Source of the DNA: Stella humosa
Lineage (GTDB): Bacteria > Pseudomonadota > Alphaproteobacteria > ATCC43930 > Allostellaceae
Direction of reading: 5' to 3'
Length of the DNA stretch: 64,000 nucleotides
Assembly: GCF_006738645.1 (NCBI RefSeq)
Contig: NZ_AP019700.1
Location: forward strand, 3,888,001-3,952,000
How positions within the stretch are numbered: the stretch's first letter is position 1; every line of letters starts with the position of its first letter. Both the position numbers and the translations under genes were made by a program. This document shows, one piece after another, positions 9,361 to 17,423 of this stretch. The notes beneath the pieces are model-generated. The model did no database searches. It saw nothing but the letters and a program-made list of their open reading frames with translations, and was not told the origin of the DNA.

Positions 9361-10391
9361 GACTCGTCTTCCTCGAACCCGACCAGCGCCAGGGCGCGGG
9401 CGTCGATGCCCATGCCGCGGGCCGCATGGACCAGCGCCTCCTCGCGCCCATGCGTGACCCAGACGCGCGGCGCGCCGACGTCGCGGAGCGTCGCCAGCAG
9501 CTCGTCCCAGTCGGCATGGTCGGAGATTACGAGCGGCAGCTCGACGCCGCGCTGGCGGGCGCGCTGGCGCACCCCCATCCAGCCCGACGCCATGGCGACG
9601 ATCGGATCGGCCAGCCGTCGGGCCCAGCGGTCGGCGATGGCCCCCGGCGGGGCCAGCACGATCGACCCGGCCAGGGCCTGCTTGTCGGCCACCGTCGCCG
9701 GCAGCAGCGGCCCCAGTTCGATGCCATGCTCGCGATAGAGGTCGCACAGCCCCTCCAGCGCGCCATGGATGTGCACCGGCCGGTCGTAGCCGGCCTCGCG
9801 CAGCAGGCACAGCAGCCGCTGGCACTTGCCCAGGGCATAGACGCCGACCACCAGCGTGCGGTCGGGATTGCGGCGGTGGGTGTCGATCAGGCGCGCCACC
9901 TCGTGGCGGTCGTCGGGGTGGCGGAACACCGGCAGGGCGAAGGTGGCCTCGGTGACGAAGACGTCGCAGGGCACCGGCTCGAACGGCGGGCAGGTCGGGT
10001 CGTGCCGGCGCTTGTAGTCGCCCGATACGACGATGCGCTGACCGCCATGCTCCAGCACCGCCTGGGCCGACCCCAGGATGTGCCCCGCCGGCGCCAGCCG
10101 GACGCGCGCGTCCCCCACCGCCAGCCCCTCGCCATAGGCCAGCGCCTGGGTCGAGGCCGCGAAATCCGCGCCATAGCGTCGTGCCATGATCGCCAGCGTC
10201 TCCGCCGTCGCCAGCACCCGGCCGTGGCCGGCGCGCGCATGGTCGCCGTGGCCATGGGTGACGACGGCGCGCGGCACCGGCCGAGTCGGATCGATGAAGA
10301 AGTCCCCCGGGGAACAGTAAAGCCCCTCCGGCCGGACCATGAGCCAGTCCTCGGGACGCAGGGTGCCGGGGCGGCCGGATACGGTCTCCAT
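9357..10391 (-). CDS. DNA ligase-associated exonuclease (metallo-beta-lactamase fold)
   Basis: A 344-residue metallo-beta-lactamase/beta-CASP-like nuclease. The metal site THGHGDHARAGH (about residues 45-56) has the HxHxDH signature, and SGDYKRRHD near 117 and ISDHADWDE near 300 supply further ligands. The family is the putative exonuclease found next to the bacterial ATP-dependent ligase and is inferred to trim DNA ends before sealing. The ATG at 10391 is followed by the conserved PEDWLMVRPEGLYCSPGDFFIDP region. It overlaps the ligase gene by GTGA, so the two are co-transcribed. The upstream neighbour, a HIT protein, is divergent 138 bp away. Confidence 0.92.
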   Translation of the reverse strand: METVSGRPGTLRPEDWLMVRPEGLYCSPGDFFIDPTRPVPRAVVTHGHGDHARAGHGRVLATAETLAIMARRYGADFAASTQALAYGEGLAVGDARVRLAPAGHILGSAQAVLEHGGQRIVVSGDYKRRHDPTCPPFEPVPCDVFVTEATFALPVFRHPDDRHEVARLIDTHRRNPDRTLVVGVYALGKCQRLLCLLREAGYDRPVHIHGALEGLCDLYREHGIELGPLLPATVADKQALAGSIVLAPPGAIADRWARRLADPIVAMASGWMGVRQRARQRGVELPLVISDHADWDELLATLRDVGAPRVWVTHGREEALVHAARGMGIDARALALVGFEEDES

Positions 10392-10529
10392 GACGGGAAT
10401 ATGGGGACTGGATGCGGACGCCGACAGGCGCGTTGATTGGGAACCCCGACCGAAGATGCCGATGCCGGCCGGTTGCGCCGCGGCTGGGCCGCCGCCTATG
10501 GTGCGGCCAGCCAGACGGAACCCCAATCC

Positions 10530-10952
10530 ATGTTCACGCTCGACCCGCGCCTCGAAGGCGATACGATTCCTGTCATCCAGCTTGGCCTGTCGACCGTCCT
10601 CCTGATGGACGAGCCGGCCTGGCCGTGGCTCATCCTGGTGCCGATGCGGGCCGACGTGCGCGAGCTGACCGACCTGTCCGCCGACGAACGGCAGGTGCTG
10701 ATCGAGGAGATCGCGCTGGCCGAGCGGGTACTGGCGCGGCTCCACCGGCCGGACAAGCTGAATGTCGGGGCGCTCGGCAACATGGTGCCGCAGCTCCACA
10801 TCCACGTCATCGCCCGACACACGACCGACCCGGCCTGGCCGCGTCCCGTCTGGGGGGCCGTGGAGCGCACGCGCCACCCGCCTGCGGCCGCGGCCGACAT
10901 GGTAGCCGCATTGCGCACGGCCTTTGCCGCAGAGGCGCGGTCGGATGGCTGA
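10530..10952 (+). CDS. HIT-domain protein
   Basis: A 140-residue histidine-triad family protein, a group of small nucleotide hydrolases or transferases. The signature near residue 90 reads VPQLHIHVIARHTTDPAWP. The first histidine position of the usual HxHxH pattern is a glutamine, a substitution I recall from this proteobacterial subfamily, while the last two histidines, including the expected nucleophile, remain. The ATG at 10530 (MFTLDPRLEGD) is preferred over the frame-opening ATG at 10437, whose extra 31 residues look non-coding. Its TGA lies inside the start of the next gene, so the pair is coupled. The substrate is unknown. Confidence 0.85.
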   Translation: MFTLDPRLEGDTIPVIQLGLSTVLLMDEPAWPWLILVPMRADVRELTDLSADERQVLIEEIALAERVLARLHRPDKLNVGALGNMVPQLHIHVIARHTTDPAWPRPVWGAVERTRHPPAAAADMVAALRTAFAAEARSDG

Positions 10953-12378
10953 AGGCAATGCACAGCCGGACGGTCGCGCGTTCGCGCATTGGCATCAGGC
11001 GATCGAGCGCAGCAACCAACTGCTGGCGGAGCGCAAACCCAAACTCGCACTCCAGGTCACGCAGCGCGCGCTCAGGGATTTTCCGCATAACACGGAACTG
11101 CTGCGACGGCATGCCAAGACCGCCGAGCGGCTGGTTTCCAACGACCCGGACCATGCCACGCGCTATGCCGACATAGCGCTGGAGCACTATTCCCAGGCGG
11201 CGCGGGCCGAGCCAGCCAACGCCTCGACGGCCGCCGGCCTTGCCCGGCTGCTGGACCGAAGGGGCGATCGAGATCGGGCGCGTGCCGTCCTTCTGCCCCA
11301 TCTCGACGGCTCTCCGCCGGACCGGGACGTGGCCATGGCCTTCGCCGCCCTGGCACCGCGCTTTGGCGAGATCGAGCGCGCAATTGCGCTGATCGAGCGC
11401 GCGATCGGCCAGCGCGAGACTTCACAGCTGCGCCACGTTCAGGCACGGCTACTGGATCGAGCGGGACGCTACGACCAATCCTTTGCCGCGGCGGAGCGCG
11501 CAAATGAGCTGGTAGGCAGACACTATGACGAGACCGGCTTCCGCGAGGGTGCCCTTGCCACCACGGTCGATGCGATCAGTGCGGCCACCCCGCGCACGGC
11601 CATGCTGGCGGCCGGCACGGCGAGGCGCCGGTCAGACCTGCCGGTCTTCATCGTCGGCATGGGCCGGTCCGGTACCACGCTGGTGGAACAGATCATCTCG
11701 GGCCATCCCCAGGCCGCCGGTGCCGGCGAGCGCCGCGCGCTGCTGAATGCGGTCACCAGCATTGCGGAGGCAACCGGGACCGGGTTTCCATCGGGCCTGT
11801 GCCGCTGGCCTGTGGACGCGCTCGACCGGGTCCATGACCGCTATGTCGCCGAGCTTCAGGCGCTGGCCCCCGGCGCCATCCGCATATCCGACAAGCTGCC
11901 GCAGAATTTCCTGCGACTGGGGGTCATCCAGCGGCTGCTGCCGGGCGCGCGCATCATCCACACCCAGCGCAACCCGCTCGACGTCTGCCTGTCGGCCTAT
12001 TACCAGGACCAGAAGATCCCGGCGATGGAGCCCTGGGACCTGTACCGCGCCGGCCTCTGCTATCGCGACTACGAGCGCATGATGGCCCATTGGCGGTCCG
12101 TGCTCGACGTCCAGGTCCTTGATGTGCAGTACGAGAACCTGGTGGCGCGGCCGGAGGTCGAGGCACGCCGCATCATCGCCTTCCTGGAACTGCCGTGGGA
12201 CGAGCGCTGCCTGGCGGTGGAGAAGAACACACGCGTCGTCGACACCTCCAACTACGAGGCCGTGCGCCGGCCAATCCACAGCGACGCCGTCGGCCGCTGG
12301 CGCCACTACGAGCAGCAGCTGACGCCCCTGATGCGCGCGCTCGGCGGACGCGCGCGAGACGGCAGCGCGATCCCCTAG
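10945..12378 (+). CDS. TPR-containing sulfotransferase family protein
   Basis: A 477-residue two-part protein. Residues 15 to about 200 form tetratricopeptide-like helical repeats (for example KLALQVTQRALRDFPHN). From about 230 comes a sulfotransferase domain with the phosphosulfate loop FIVGMGRSGTTLVEQII and the 3'-phosphate motif IIHTQRNPLDVCLSAY near 340. Such proteins are predicted to transfer sulfate from PAPS to a carbohydrate, lipid or protein, with the TPR part holding the acceptor. The ATG at 10945 overlaps the HIT gene end. The stop overlaps the convergent PEP-mutase-like gene by 4 bp (CTAG). Confidence 0.9.
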   Translation: MAEGNAQPDGRAFAHWHQAIERSNQLLAERKPKLALQVTQRALRDFPHNTELLRRHAKTAERLVSNDPDHATRYADIALEHYSQAARAEPANASTAAGLARLLDRRGDRDRARAVLLPHLDGSPPDRDVAMAFAALAPRFGEIERAIALIERAIGQRETSQLRHVQARLLDRAGRYDQSFAAAERANELVGRHYDETGFREGALATTVDAISAATPRTAMLAAGTARRRSDLPVFIVGMGRSGTTLVEQIISGHPQAAGAGERRALLNAVTSIAEATGTGFPSGLCRWPVDALDRVHDRYVAELQALAPGAIRISDKLPQNFLRLGVIQRLLPGARIIHTQRNPLDVCLSAYYQDQKIPAMEPWDLYRAGLCYRDYERMMAHWRSVLDVQVLDVQYENLVARPEVEARRIIAFLELPWDERCLAVEKNTRVVDTSNYEAVRRPIHSDAVGRWRHYEQQLTPLMRALGGRARDGSAIP

Positions 12379-13220
12379 GCCCGGGGCGCCATCAGGCGGG
12401 TGACCGCCGCGAAGGGCATGGCATCGGCCGCCCAGTCGAAGGTGCCGGCGTCCCGCATCTCCTCGGCCGCGCGGACCATGGCGCCCAGCGCCGCGCGGGC
12501 AAGCGCGCCGCCGACGCTGATCCGCTTCACCCCGGCCCCGGCCAGCTCGGCCACGGAATAGCGGGGGCCGGACAGGCCCATGACGACGTTGACCGGGCGG
12601 CCGACCGCCGCACAGACGGTGCGAATCGCCGACAGGTCCGGCAGCCCCGGTGCATAGAGCACGTCGGCGCCGGCCGCCTCGAACGCCTGCAACCGGGCGA
12701 TGGTGTCGGCCAGGTCGGGCCGGGCATGCAGGAAATTCTCCGCCCGCGCCGTCACCACGAAAGGTTCCGGCAGGGCGCGCGCAGCCTCCACGGCCGCCCG
12801 CACCCGCTCCACGGCAAGGCCAAACGCGACGATCGGCTGCCCCGGGTCGGCGGTCGTGTCCTCGATCGAGCCACCGACCAAGCCGACGCCGGCCGCCAGC
12901 CGGATCGTCGTCGCGCAATCGGCCGGCGATGGGCCAAAGCCACCCTCCAGGTCGGCCGAGACCGGCAATGGCGTGGCATCGACGATGGCACGCGCGTTCT
13001 CCAGCACCTCGTCGCGGCTGATGCCGCCCTCGCCGTCCCGCCGGCCGAGCGCGAAGGCAAGCCCGGCGCTGGTGGTCGCCAGCGCCTCGAAGCCGAGCGC
13101 GGTCAGGATGCGGGCCGAGCCGGCATCCCACGGGTTGGGAATGACGAAGGCGCCGGCCCGCGCATGCAGCGCCTGGAACCGTTCCACCCGCGCGCGCCGG
13201 CCGCTGCCGCGATCCTGCAT
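12375..13220 (-). CDS. Isocitrate lyase / PEP mutase family enzyme
   Basis: A 281-residue TIM-barrel protein of the isocitrate lyase/phosphoenolpyruvate mutase superfamily, whose members make or break C-C or C-P bonds of 2-oxo acids. Recognisable parts are the N-terminal FVIPNPWDAGSARIL region (about 25-39), SADLEGGFG near 90, which carries the acidic metal ligands, the IEDTTAD loop near 118 and a C-terminal RISVGGALAR. The typical KKCGH isocitrate-lyase motif is absent, so it is in the phosphonomutase-like or carboxyphosphonoenolpyruvate mutase-like branch. Substrate unknown. The ATG at 13220 has AGGCAGAGG just upstream. It is unlikely to be functionally tied to the repair genes on either side. 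Confidence 0.88.
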   Translation of the reverse strand: MQDRGSGRRARVERFQALHARAGAFVIPNPWDAGSARILTALGFEALATTSAGLAFALGRRDGEGGISRDEVLENARAIVDATPLPVSADLEGGFGPSPADCATTIRLAAGVGLVGGSIEDTTADPGQPIVAFGLAVERVRAAVEAARALPEPFVVTARAENFLHARPDLADTIARLQAFEAAGADVLYAPGLPDLSAIRTVCAAVGRPVNVVMGLSGPRYSVAELAGAGVKRISVGGALARAALGAMVRAAEEMRDAGTFDWAADAMPFAAVTRLMAPRA

Positions 13221-13286
13221 CCTCTGCCTCCTGTCGCCTGGGGCTCGACAATACACCAACCCGCCGCCACATCCCTGCCTCCGGCG

Positions 13287-15725
13287 ATGCAGCGCACCCC
13301 CCAGACCCTTCCCGCCAAGTACGCCGAGTGGTTCGCCCGTCGCGGCTGGACGCCCCATCCGCACCAGCTTGCCCTGGTGGCGGCGGCCGAGGCCGGCCAA
13401 TCAGCCCTGCTGATCGCGCCGACCGGCGGCGGCAAGACGCTGGCGGGCTTCCTGCCCTCGCTGCTGGAGCTGGATGCCACCCCGGCGACGGGCCTGCACA
13501 CCCTCTACATCTCGCCCTTGAAGGCGCTGGCGGTCGACATCGAGCGCAACCTGGCAGCGCCGATCGCCGAGCTGGGGCTGGCGGTCACGGTCGAGACACG
13601 CACCGGCGACACGCCGGCCGCCAAGCGCGCGCGCCAGCGCCGGCGGCCGCCGCAGATGCTGATGACGACGCCGGAATCCCTGGCCCTGATGCTGTCCTAC
13701 GCCGACGCGCCGCAGATGTTCGGCCAGCTCCGCGCGGTGATCGTCGACGAGGTGCATGCGCTGGCCGGCACCAAGCGCGGCGACCTGCTGGCGCTGGGCC
13801 TGGCACGCCTGGCGCACCTGGCGCCCGGCAGCCGGCGCACCGGCCTGTCGGCGACGGTGGCCCATCCCGATGCGCTGGCGGCCTGGATCGGGGCGGGCGC
13901 GGCGCCGGTGCGGCTGGTGGGCGGCGGCACGCCAGCCGCGGCGGCCGACGTCTCGATCCTGATCCCGCCCGACCGCCTGCCCTGGGCCGGCCACATGGCG
14001 GTGCATGCCATGCCGGCGGTCTATCGCGCGATCGTGGCCGCCGGCACCAGCATCGTCTTCGTCAACACCCGCGCCCAGGCCGAGATCGTCTTCCAGGAAC
14101 TGTGGCGGCTGAACGACGACAACCTGGCGATTGCCCTCCATCACGGCAGCCTGGCGGTGGAACAGCGCCGCCGGGTGGAGGCGGCGATGGCGGCCGGCCG
14201 CCTGCGCGCGGTCGTCGCCACCTCCTCTCTCGACCTCGGCATCGACTGGGCGGCGGTCGACCTGGTCATCCAGGTGGGCGCGCCCAAGGGCGCCAGCCGC
14301 CTGGTGCAGCGCGTGGGCCGCTCCAACCACCGGCTCGACCGGCCGAGCCGGGCGATCCTGGTGCCGGCCAACCGCTTCGAGGTGCTGGAATGCCGCGCGG
14401 CGCTGGACGCGGTGGCCGCCGGCACGCTGGACGGCCAGCCGCCCCGCCCGGGCGGGCTCGACGTGCTGGCCCAGCATGTCCTGGGCACGGCTTGTGCCGC
14501 CCCCTTCGATCCCGATGCCCTCTATGCCGAGGTCGCCGCCACCCAGCCCTATGCCGGCCTGTCGCGGGCGGACTTCGGCGATGTCGTGCGCTTCGTCGAG
14601 AATGGCGGCTACGCGCTGGGCGCCTATGAGCAGTGGCGGCGGCTGGAGCCCACGGGCGACGGGCGCCTGGGGCTGGTCCACCCGTCGATTGCCCGGCGCT
14701 ACCGCATGAATGTCGGCACCATCGTCGAGGCGACGACGCTGAAGGTGCGCATCGGCCGCGGCCGGGCGCTGGGCGAGGTGGAGGAGTATTTCGCACTGGG
14801 GCTGGTGCCGGGCGACACGTTCCTGTTCGCGGGCCAGTTGCTGCGGTTCGAGGGCATCCGCGACATGGCGGTGATCGCTAGCCGGGCGGCGGGCGACCAG
14901 CCGAAGATCCCGGCCTATGCCGGCGGCCGCATGCCGCTGACCACGCACCTGGCGGACCGGGTGCGGGCGATGCTGGCCTGCCCGGCGAGCTGGGACGCCC
15001 TGCCAGCGCCGGTGCATGAATGGCTCGACCTGCAACGATGGCGCTCGGTGCTGCCGGGGCCGGACGACCTGCTGGTCGAGACCTTTCCGCGCGGGCGCCT
15101 GCACTACATGGTCGCCTACTGCTTCGAGGGCCGTAACGCGCACCAGACGCTGGGCATGCTGCTGACCCGGCGGATGGAGCGCGCCGGGCTGAAGCCGCTG
15201 GGCTTCGTCGCCACCGACTATGTCGTCGCCACCTGGAGCCTGGCGCCGGTGCTGGATCCCGCCCCCCTGTTCGACGAGGACATGCTGGGCGACGACCTGG
15301 AGGAATGGATGGCGGAATCGACGCTGCTGAAGCGCACCTTCCGCAACGTCGCCGTCATCGCCGGGCTGATCGAGCGCCGCCATCCGGGGCAGGAGAAGAC
15401 CGGCCGCCAGGTCACATTCAATGCCGACCTGATCTATGACGTCCTGCGCCGCCACGAGCCCGACCACATCCTGCTGCGGGCGACACGCGCCGACGCGGCC
15501 GAGGGGCTGACGGACGTGCGCCGACTGGGCCACATGCTGGCCCGCGCGCAAGGCCACATCCTGCACCGCCCGCTGGCGCGCATCTCGCCACTGGCCGTCC
15601 CGGTGCTGCTGGAGATCGGCCGCGAAGGGGTCGAGGGCGCCCGCGACCGGCTGCTGGAGGACCTGGCCGCCAGCCTGGTGGCCGAAATGGAAACCGGCCC
15701 GGACCAAGCAGCCATTCCTTTGTAG
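13287..15725 (+). CDS. Lhr-type DEXH-box DNA helicase, ligase-associated
   Basis: An 812-residue superfamily 2 helicase of the Lhr-Core type, a 3'-5' DNA translocase that unwinds RNA:DNA or DNA duplexes in characterised relatives. Walker A is APTGGGKT (residues 44-51), the DEVH box lies at 154-157, motif III is LSATV near 190, and the C-terminal helicase half contains ATSSLDLGIDWA and QRVGRSNHR. After these come the winged-helix and Lhr-specific C-terminal parts. The length is that of Lhr-Core. The ATG at 13287 begins MQRTPQTLP; a much longer open frame to 12195 runs antisense through the PEP-mutase-like gene and is rejected. It belongs with the ligase, exonuclease and phosphoesterase genes in this window. 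Confidence 0.94.
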   Translation: MQRTPQTLPAKYAEWFARRGWTPHPHQLALVAAAEAGQSALLIAPTGGGKTLAGFLPSLLELDATPATGLHTLYISPLKALAVDIERNLAAPIAELGLAVTVETRTGDTPAAKRARQRRRPPQMLMTTPESLALMLSYADAPQMFGQLRAVIVDEVHALAGTKRGDLLALGLARLAHLAPGSRRTGLSATVAHPDALAAWIGAGAAPVRLVGGGTPAAAADVSILIPPDRLPWAGHMAVHAMPAVYRAIVAAGTSIVFVNTRAQAEIVFQELWRLNDDNLAIALHHGSLAVEQRRRVEAAMAAGRLRAVVATSSLDLGIDWAAVDLVIQVGAPKGASRLVQRVGRSNHRLDRPSRAILVPANRFEVLECRAALDAVAAGTLDGQPPRPGGLDVLAQHVLGTACAAPFDPDALYAEVAATQPYAGLSRADFGDVVRFVENGGYALGAYEQWRRLEPTGDGRLGLVHPSIARRYRMNVGTIVEATTLKVRIGRGRALGEVEEYFALGLVPGDTFLFAGQLLRFEGIRDMAVIASRAAGDQPKIPAYAGGRMPLTTHLADRVRAMLACPASWDALPAPVHEWLDLQRWRSVLPGPDDLLVETFPRGRLHYMVAYCFEGRNAHQTLGMLLTRRMERAGLKPLGFVATDYVVATWSLAPVLDPAPLFDEDMLGDDLEEWMAESTLLKRTFRNVAVIAGLIERRHPGQEKTGRQVTFNADLIYDVLRRHEPDHILLRATRADAAEGLTDVRRLGHMLARAQGHILHRPLARISPLAVPVLLEIGREGVEGARDRLLEDLAASLVAEMETGPDQAAIPL

Positions 15726-15774
15726 GAACGGCGCCCGGCCGGGCCGGCCAATTCAGCCTATCGCGGCCTGGCGA

Positions 15775-16155
15775 CTACTCGCCGGCCATCGGTCCGTTGC
15801 GCTGCCAGTCGGCCGGCGGCGGACGCCCATGCGGGCTGCCGCTGCCACCGCCGGGGTTGCCGGGCCGGTAGGCCGGCTCGCGCTCGGGCGGGCGCGGGCG
15901 ATACTCGGTCTGGCGATCGGGCGGGCGATAGTCGGGCCGCGCGTCGTAGCGCGGGCGGGAGTCGCGACGATCATAGTCGCGACGGTCGTTGTAGTAGTAG
16001 GGCGTCGGCGCGGACGAGCCGTAGTAGCTGCCGGACACATAGCCGGTCGGCCCATAGCTGGACCCGTAGCCGCCATTGTAGCCGTCGTAATAGGGATCGA
16101 CGCATGCGCCGAGCCCGAGCAGCGCCGGCAGGGCGATAAGAGCACGGAGACGCAT
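15775..16155 (-). CDS. Small secreted lipoprotein, Tyr/Arg/Pro-rich, GPMAGE tail
   Basis: A 126-residue protein with a lipoprotein signal (hydrophobic stretch ending LGLGAC, Cys about residue 18) followed by low-complexity Tyr/Gly/Ser and Arg/Asp/Pro-rich sequence. No catalytic domain is visible. Its end, PPPADWQRNGPMAGE, closely matches the end of the SH3 protein at 30748-31512. A GAGGAGGATCAG Shine-Dalgarno lies just before the ATG at 16155. Together with the next small lipoprotein it separates lhr from the phosphoesterase gene. I do not know its function; a cell-envelope role is an inference from the signal. Confidence 0.75.
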   Translation of the reverse strand: MRLRALIALPALLGLGACVDPYYDGYNGGYGSSYGPTGYVSGSYYGSSAPTPYYYNDRRDYDRRDSRPRYDARPDYRPPDRQTEYRPRPPEREPAYRPGNPGGGSGSPHGRPPPADWQRNGPMAGE

Positions 16156-16197
16156 TGCTGATCCTCCTCGAATAGCGGGGTTGACGACGGACTACGC

Positions 16198-16563
16198 TCA
16201 GTAGGCGTAGCGCGGCGGGTAATAGTAATAGCCCGGCGGCGCGACGTAGGCCGGCGGAGGTGGAGCGTAGACCGGCGCCGGCGCGTAGGCCGGCGGCGGA
16301 TAGGGGCCGTAGCCGTAGTAGCTCGAGCGATAGTCGCGCTCGTCGGCGGCGCGGCCGACGCTGTTGCCGACCGCGGCACCCAGCAGCGTGCCGACCGCGG
16401 CGCCGGCAACGCGACCGCCGCCATGACCGAACTGCGACCCGACCAGGCCGCCGGCGACGGCACCGACCGCCGTGCCGGCCGTCTCGTTGGGACCGTAATA
16501 TCCGGGGGCACAGGCCGCGAGCGACAGTGCGGCAACCCCGGCGACGATTGCGACCTTGAACAT
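16198..16563 (-). CDS. Glycine-zipper 2TM outer-membrane lipoprotein
   Basis: A 121-residue lipoprotein similar in design to the rickettsial 17-kDa surface antigen family. It has a signal peptide ending SLAACAP (lipidated Cys about residue 18), then a glycine-zipper segment (about residues 29-70: AGTAVGAVAGGLVG, AGAAVGTLLGAAVG) and a Pro/Tyr/Ala-rich C-terminus ending in YPPRYAY. Such proteins sit in the outer membrane or periplasm. A GGAGGAG ribosome-binding site precedes the ATG at 16563. It lies 42 bp upstream of the lipoprotein gene at 15775-16155 on the same strand, and the two may be co-transcribed. Confidence 0.85.
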   Translation of the reverse strand: MFKVAIVAGVAALSLAACAPGYYGPNETAGTAVGAVAGGLVGSQFGHGGGRVAGAAVGTLLGAAVGNSVGRAADERDYRSSYYGYGPYPPPAYAPAPVYAPPPPAYVAPPGYYYYPPRYAY

Positions 16564-16686
16564 GAACTCCTCCGGTGGAGGCGGGAACCCAGCTACAACG
16601 CCCAGGCGAACGGGAATGTTCCCTCCTGGCTATCGGCTGCTGCGAATCCAGCTAAGTTGCCGGACCGTTCTTCCAACCTCAGGGCA

Positions 16687-17376
16687 ATGAGTATGGTGGC
16701 AGCACCGGTCGAACTCAACGGCGCGTCGCTGCTGCTCGACCCGTCGGGCGCCTTGTTCTGGCGCGAGCACGGGCTGCTGGCGGTGGCCGACCTGCATCTG
16801 GAGAAGGGATCGGCCTTTGCCCGGCGCGGCACGCTGCTACCGCCCTACGACACGCAGGCGACGCTGGACGAGCTGACCCGGGCCGTGCGCCGCTGGCAGC
16901 CGCGCATGGTGCTGTGCCTGGGCGACAGCTTCCACGACACCGGCGGGCCGGGCCGGCTGGGGGCCGGCGACCGCGGCCGGCTGGCCGCCCTGACGCGCGG
17001 GCGCGACTGGGTATGGGTCGCCGGCAACCACGATCCGGTGATCCCGGAGGATGTCGGCGGCCGGGTGGTCCCCGAGGTCGCGCTGGGCCGCATCATCTTT
17101 CGCCACGAGGCGGTACCCGGCACCCGCGGCGAAGTCAGCGGCCATTTCCATCCCAAGGCCAGCGTCGCCACGCGGGCGCGGCGCATCTCGGGCCGGTGCT
17201 TCGTCAGCGACGGCGAGCGCATGGTGCTGCCGGCGTTCGGCGCCTATGCGGGCGGGCTCGACGTGCTCGACCCGGCAATCGCCACGCTGATGCGCCGCCG
17301 CTTCGTGGCCTTCCTGCTCGGCCGCAACCAGCTTTTCGCGTTCCCCAAGGACCAGTTGCTGCGCCAGGCCGCATGA
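16687..17376 (+). CDS. DNA ligase-associated metallophosphoesterase
   Basis: A 229-residue calcineurin-like phosphoesterase of the class encoded with Lhr, Exo and ATP-dependent ligase. The Pseudomonas putida relative is a manganese-dependent DNA nuclease. The metal-binding blocks appear in order: VADLHLEKG (about 32-40), LCLGDSFHD (about 76-84), AGNHD (about 112-116) and SGHFHPK (about 149-155). The start ATG at 16687 (MSMVAAP) follows a CAGGGCA sequence; the Met two codons on is an alternative. The photolyase gene begins 48 bp downstream and is probably in the same transcript, which groups five DNA-repair genes in 11 kb. Confidence 0.93.
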   Translation: MSMVAAPVELNGASLLLDPSGALFWREHGLLAVADLHLEKGSAFARRGTLLPPYDTQATLDELTRAVRRWQPRMVLCLGDSFHDTGGPGRLGAGDRGRLAALTRGRDWVWVAGNHDPVIPEDVGGRVVPEVALGRIIFRHEAVPGTRGEVSGHFHPKASVATRARRISGRCFVSDGERMVLPAFGAYAGGLDVLDPAIATLMRRRFVAFLLGRNQLFAFPKDQLLRQAA

Positions 17377-17387
17377 CGGCGCGCCAG

Positions 17388-17417
17388 TGATCCGAAGCGA
17401 CCCTGGCCGCGAATAGG
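17388..17417 (+). promoter_or_regulatory. Candidate ECF11-type sigma promoter ahead of photolyase
   Basis: TGATCC at 17388-17393 is the -35 element known for the ECF11 sigma factor (RpoE of Rhodobacter sphaeroides), whose regulon includes photolyase. Eighteen bases on lies AATAGG, a poor match to the TAAGTA-like -10, and it overlaps the AGGAGG ribosome-binding site of the gene at 17424. The -35 and the gene content support it; the -10 does not. Confidence 0.4.
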
Positions 17418-17423
17418 AGGGCA

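Noticed and set aside
12195-13286. Upstream extension of the Lhr helicase frame
   Set aside because: It runs antisense through the PEP-mutase-like gene and gives Arg/Gly-rich sequence with no helicase features; the ATG at 13287 gives the standard Lhr N-terminus.
15726-15774. GCCCGGCCGGGC palindrome between lhr and the lipoprotein gene as a terminator
   Set aside because: The palindrome has no loop and no T run, and such G/C palindromes are common in this DNA by chance.
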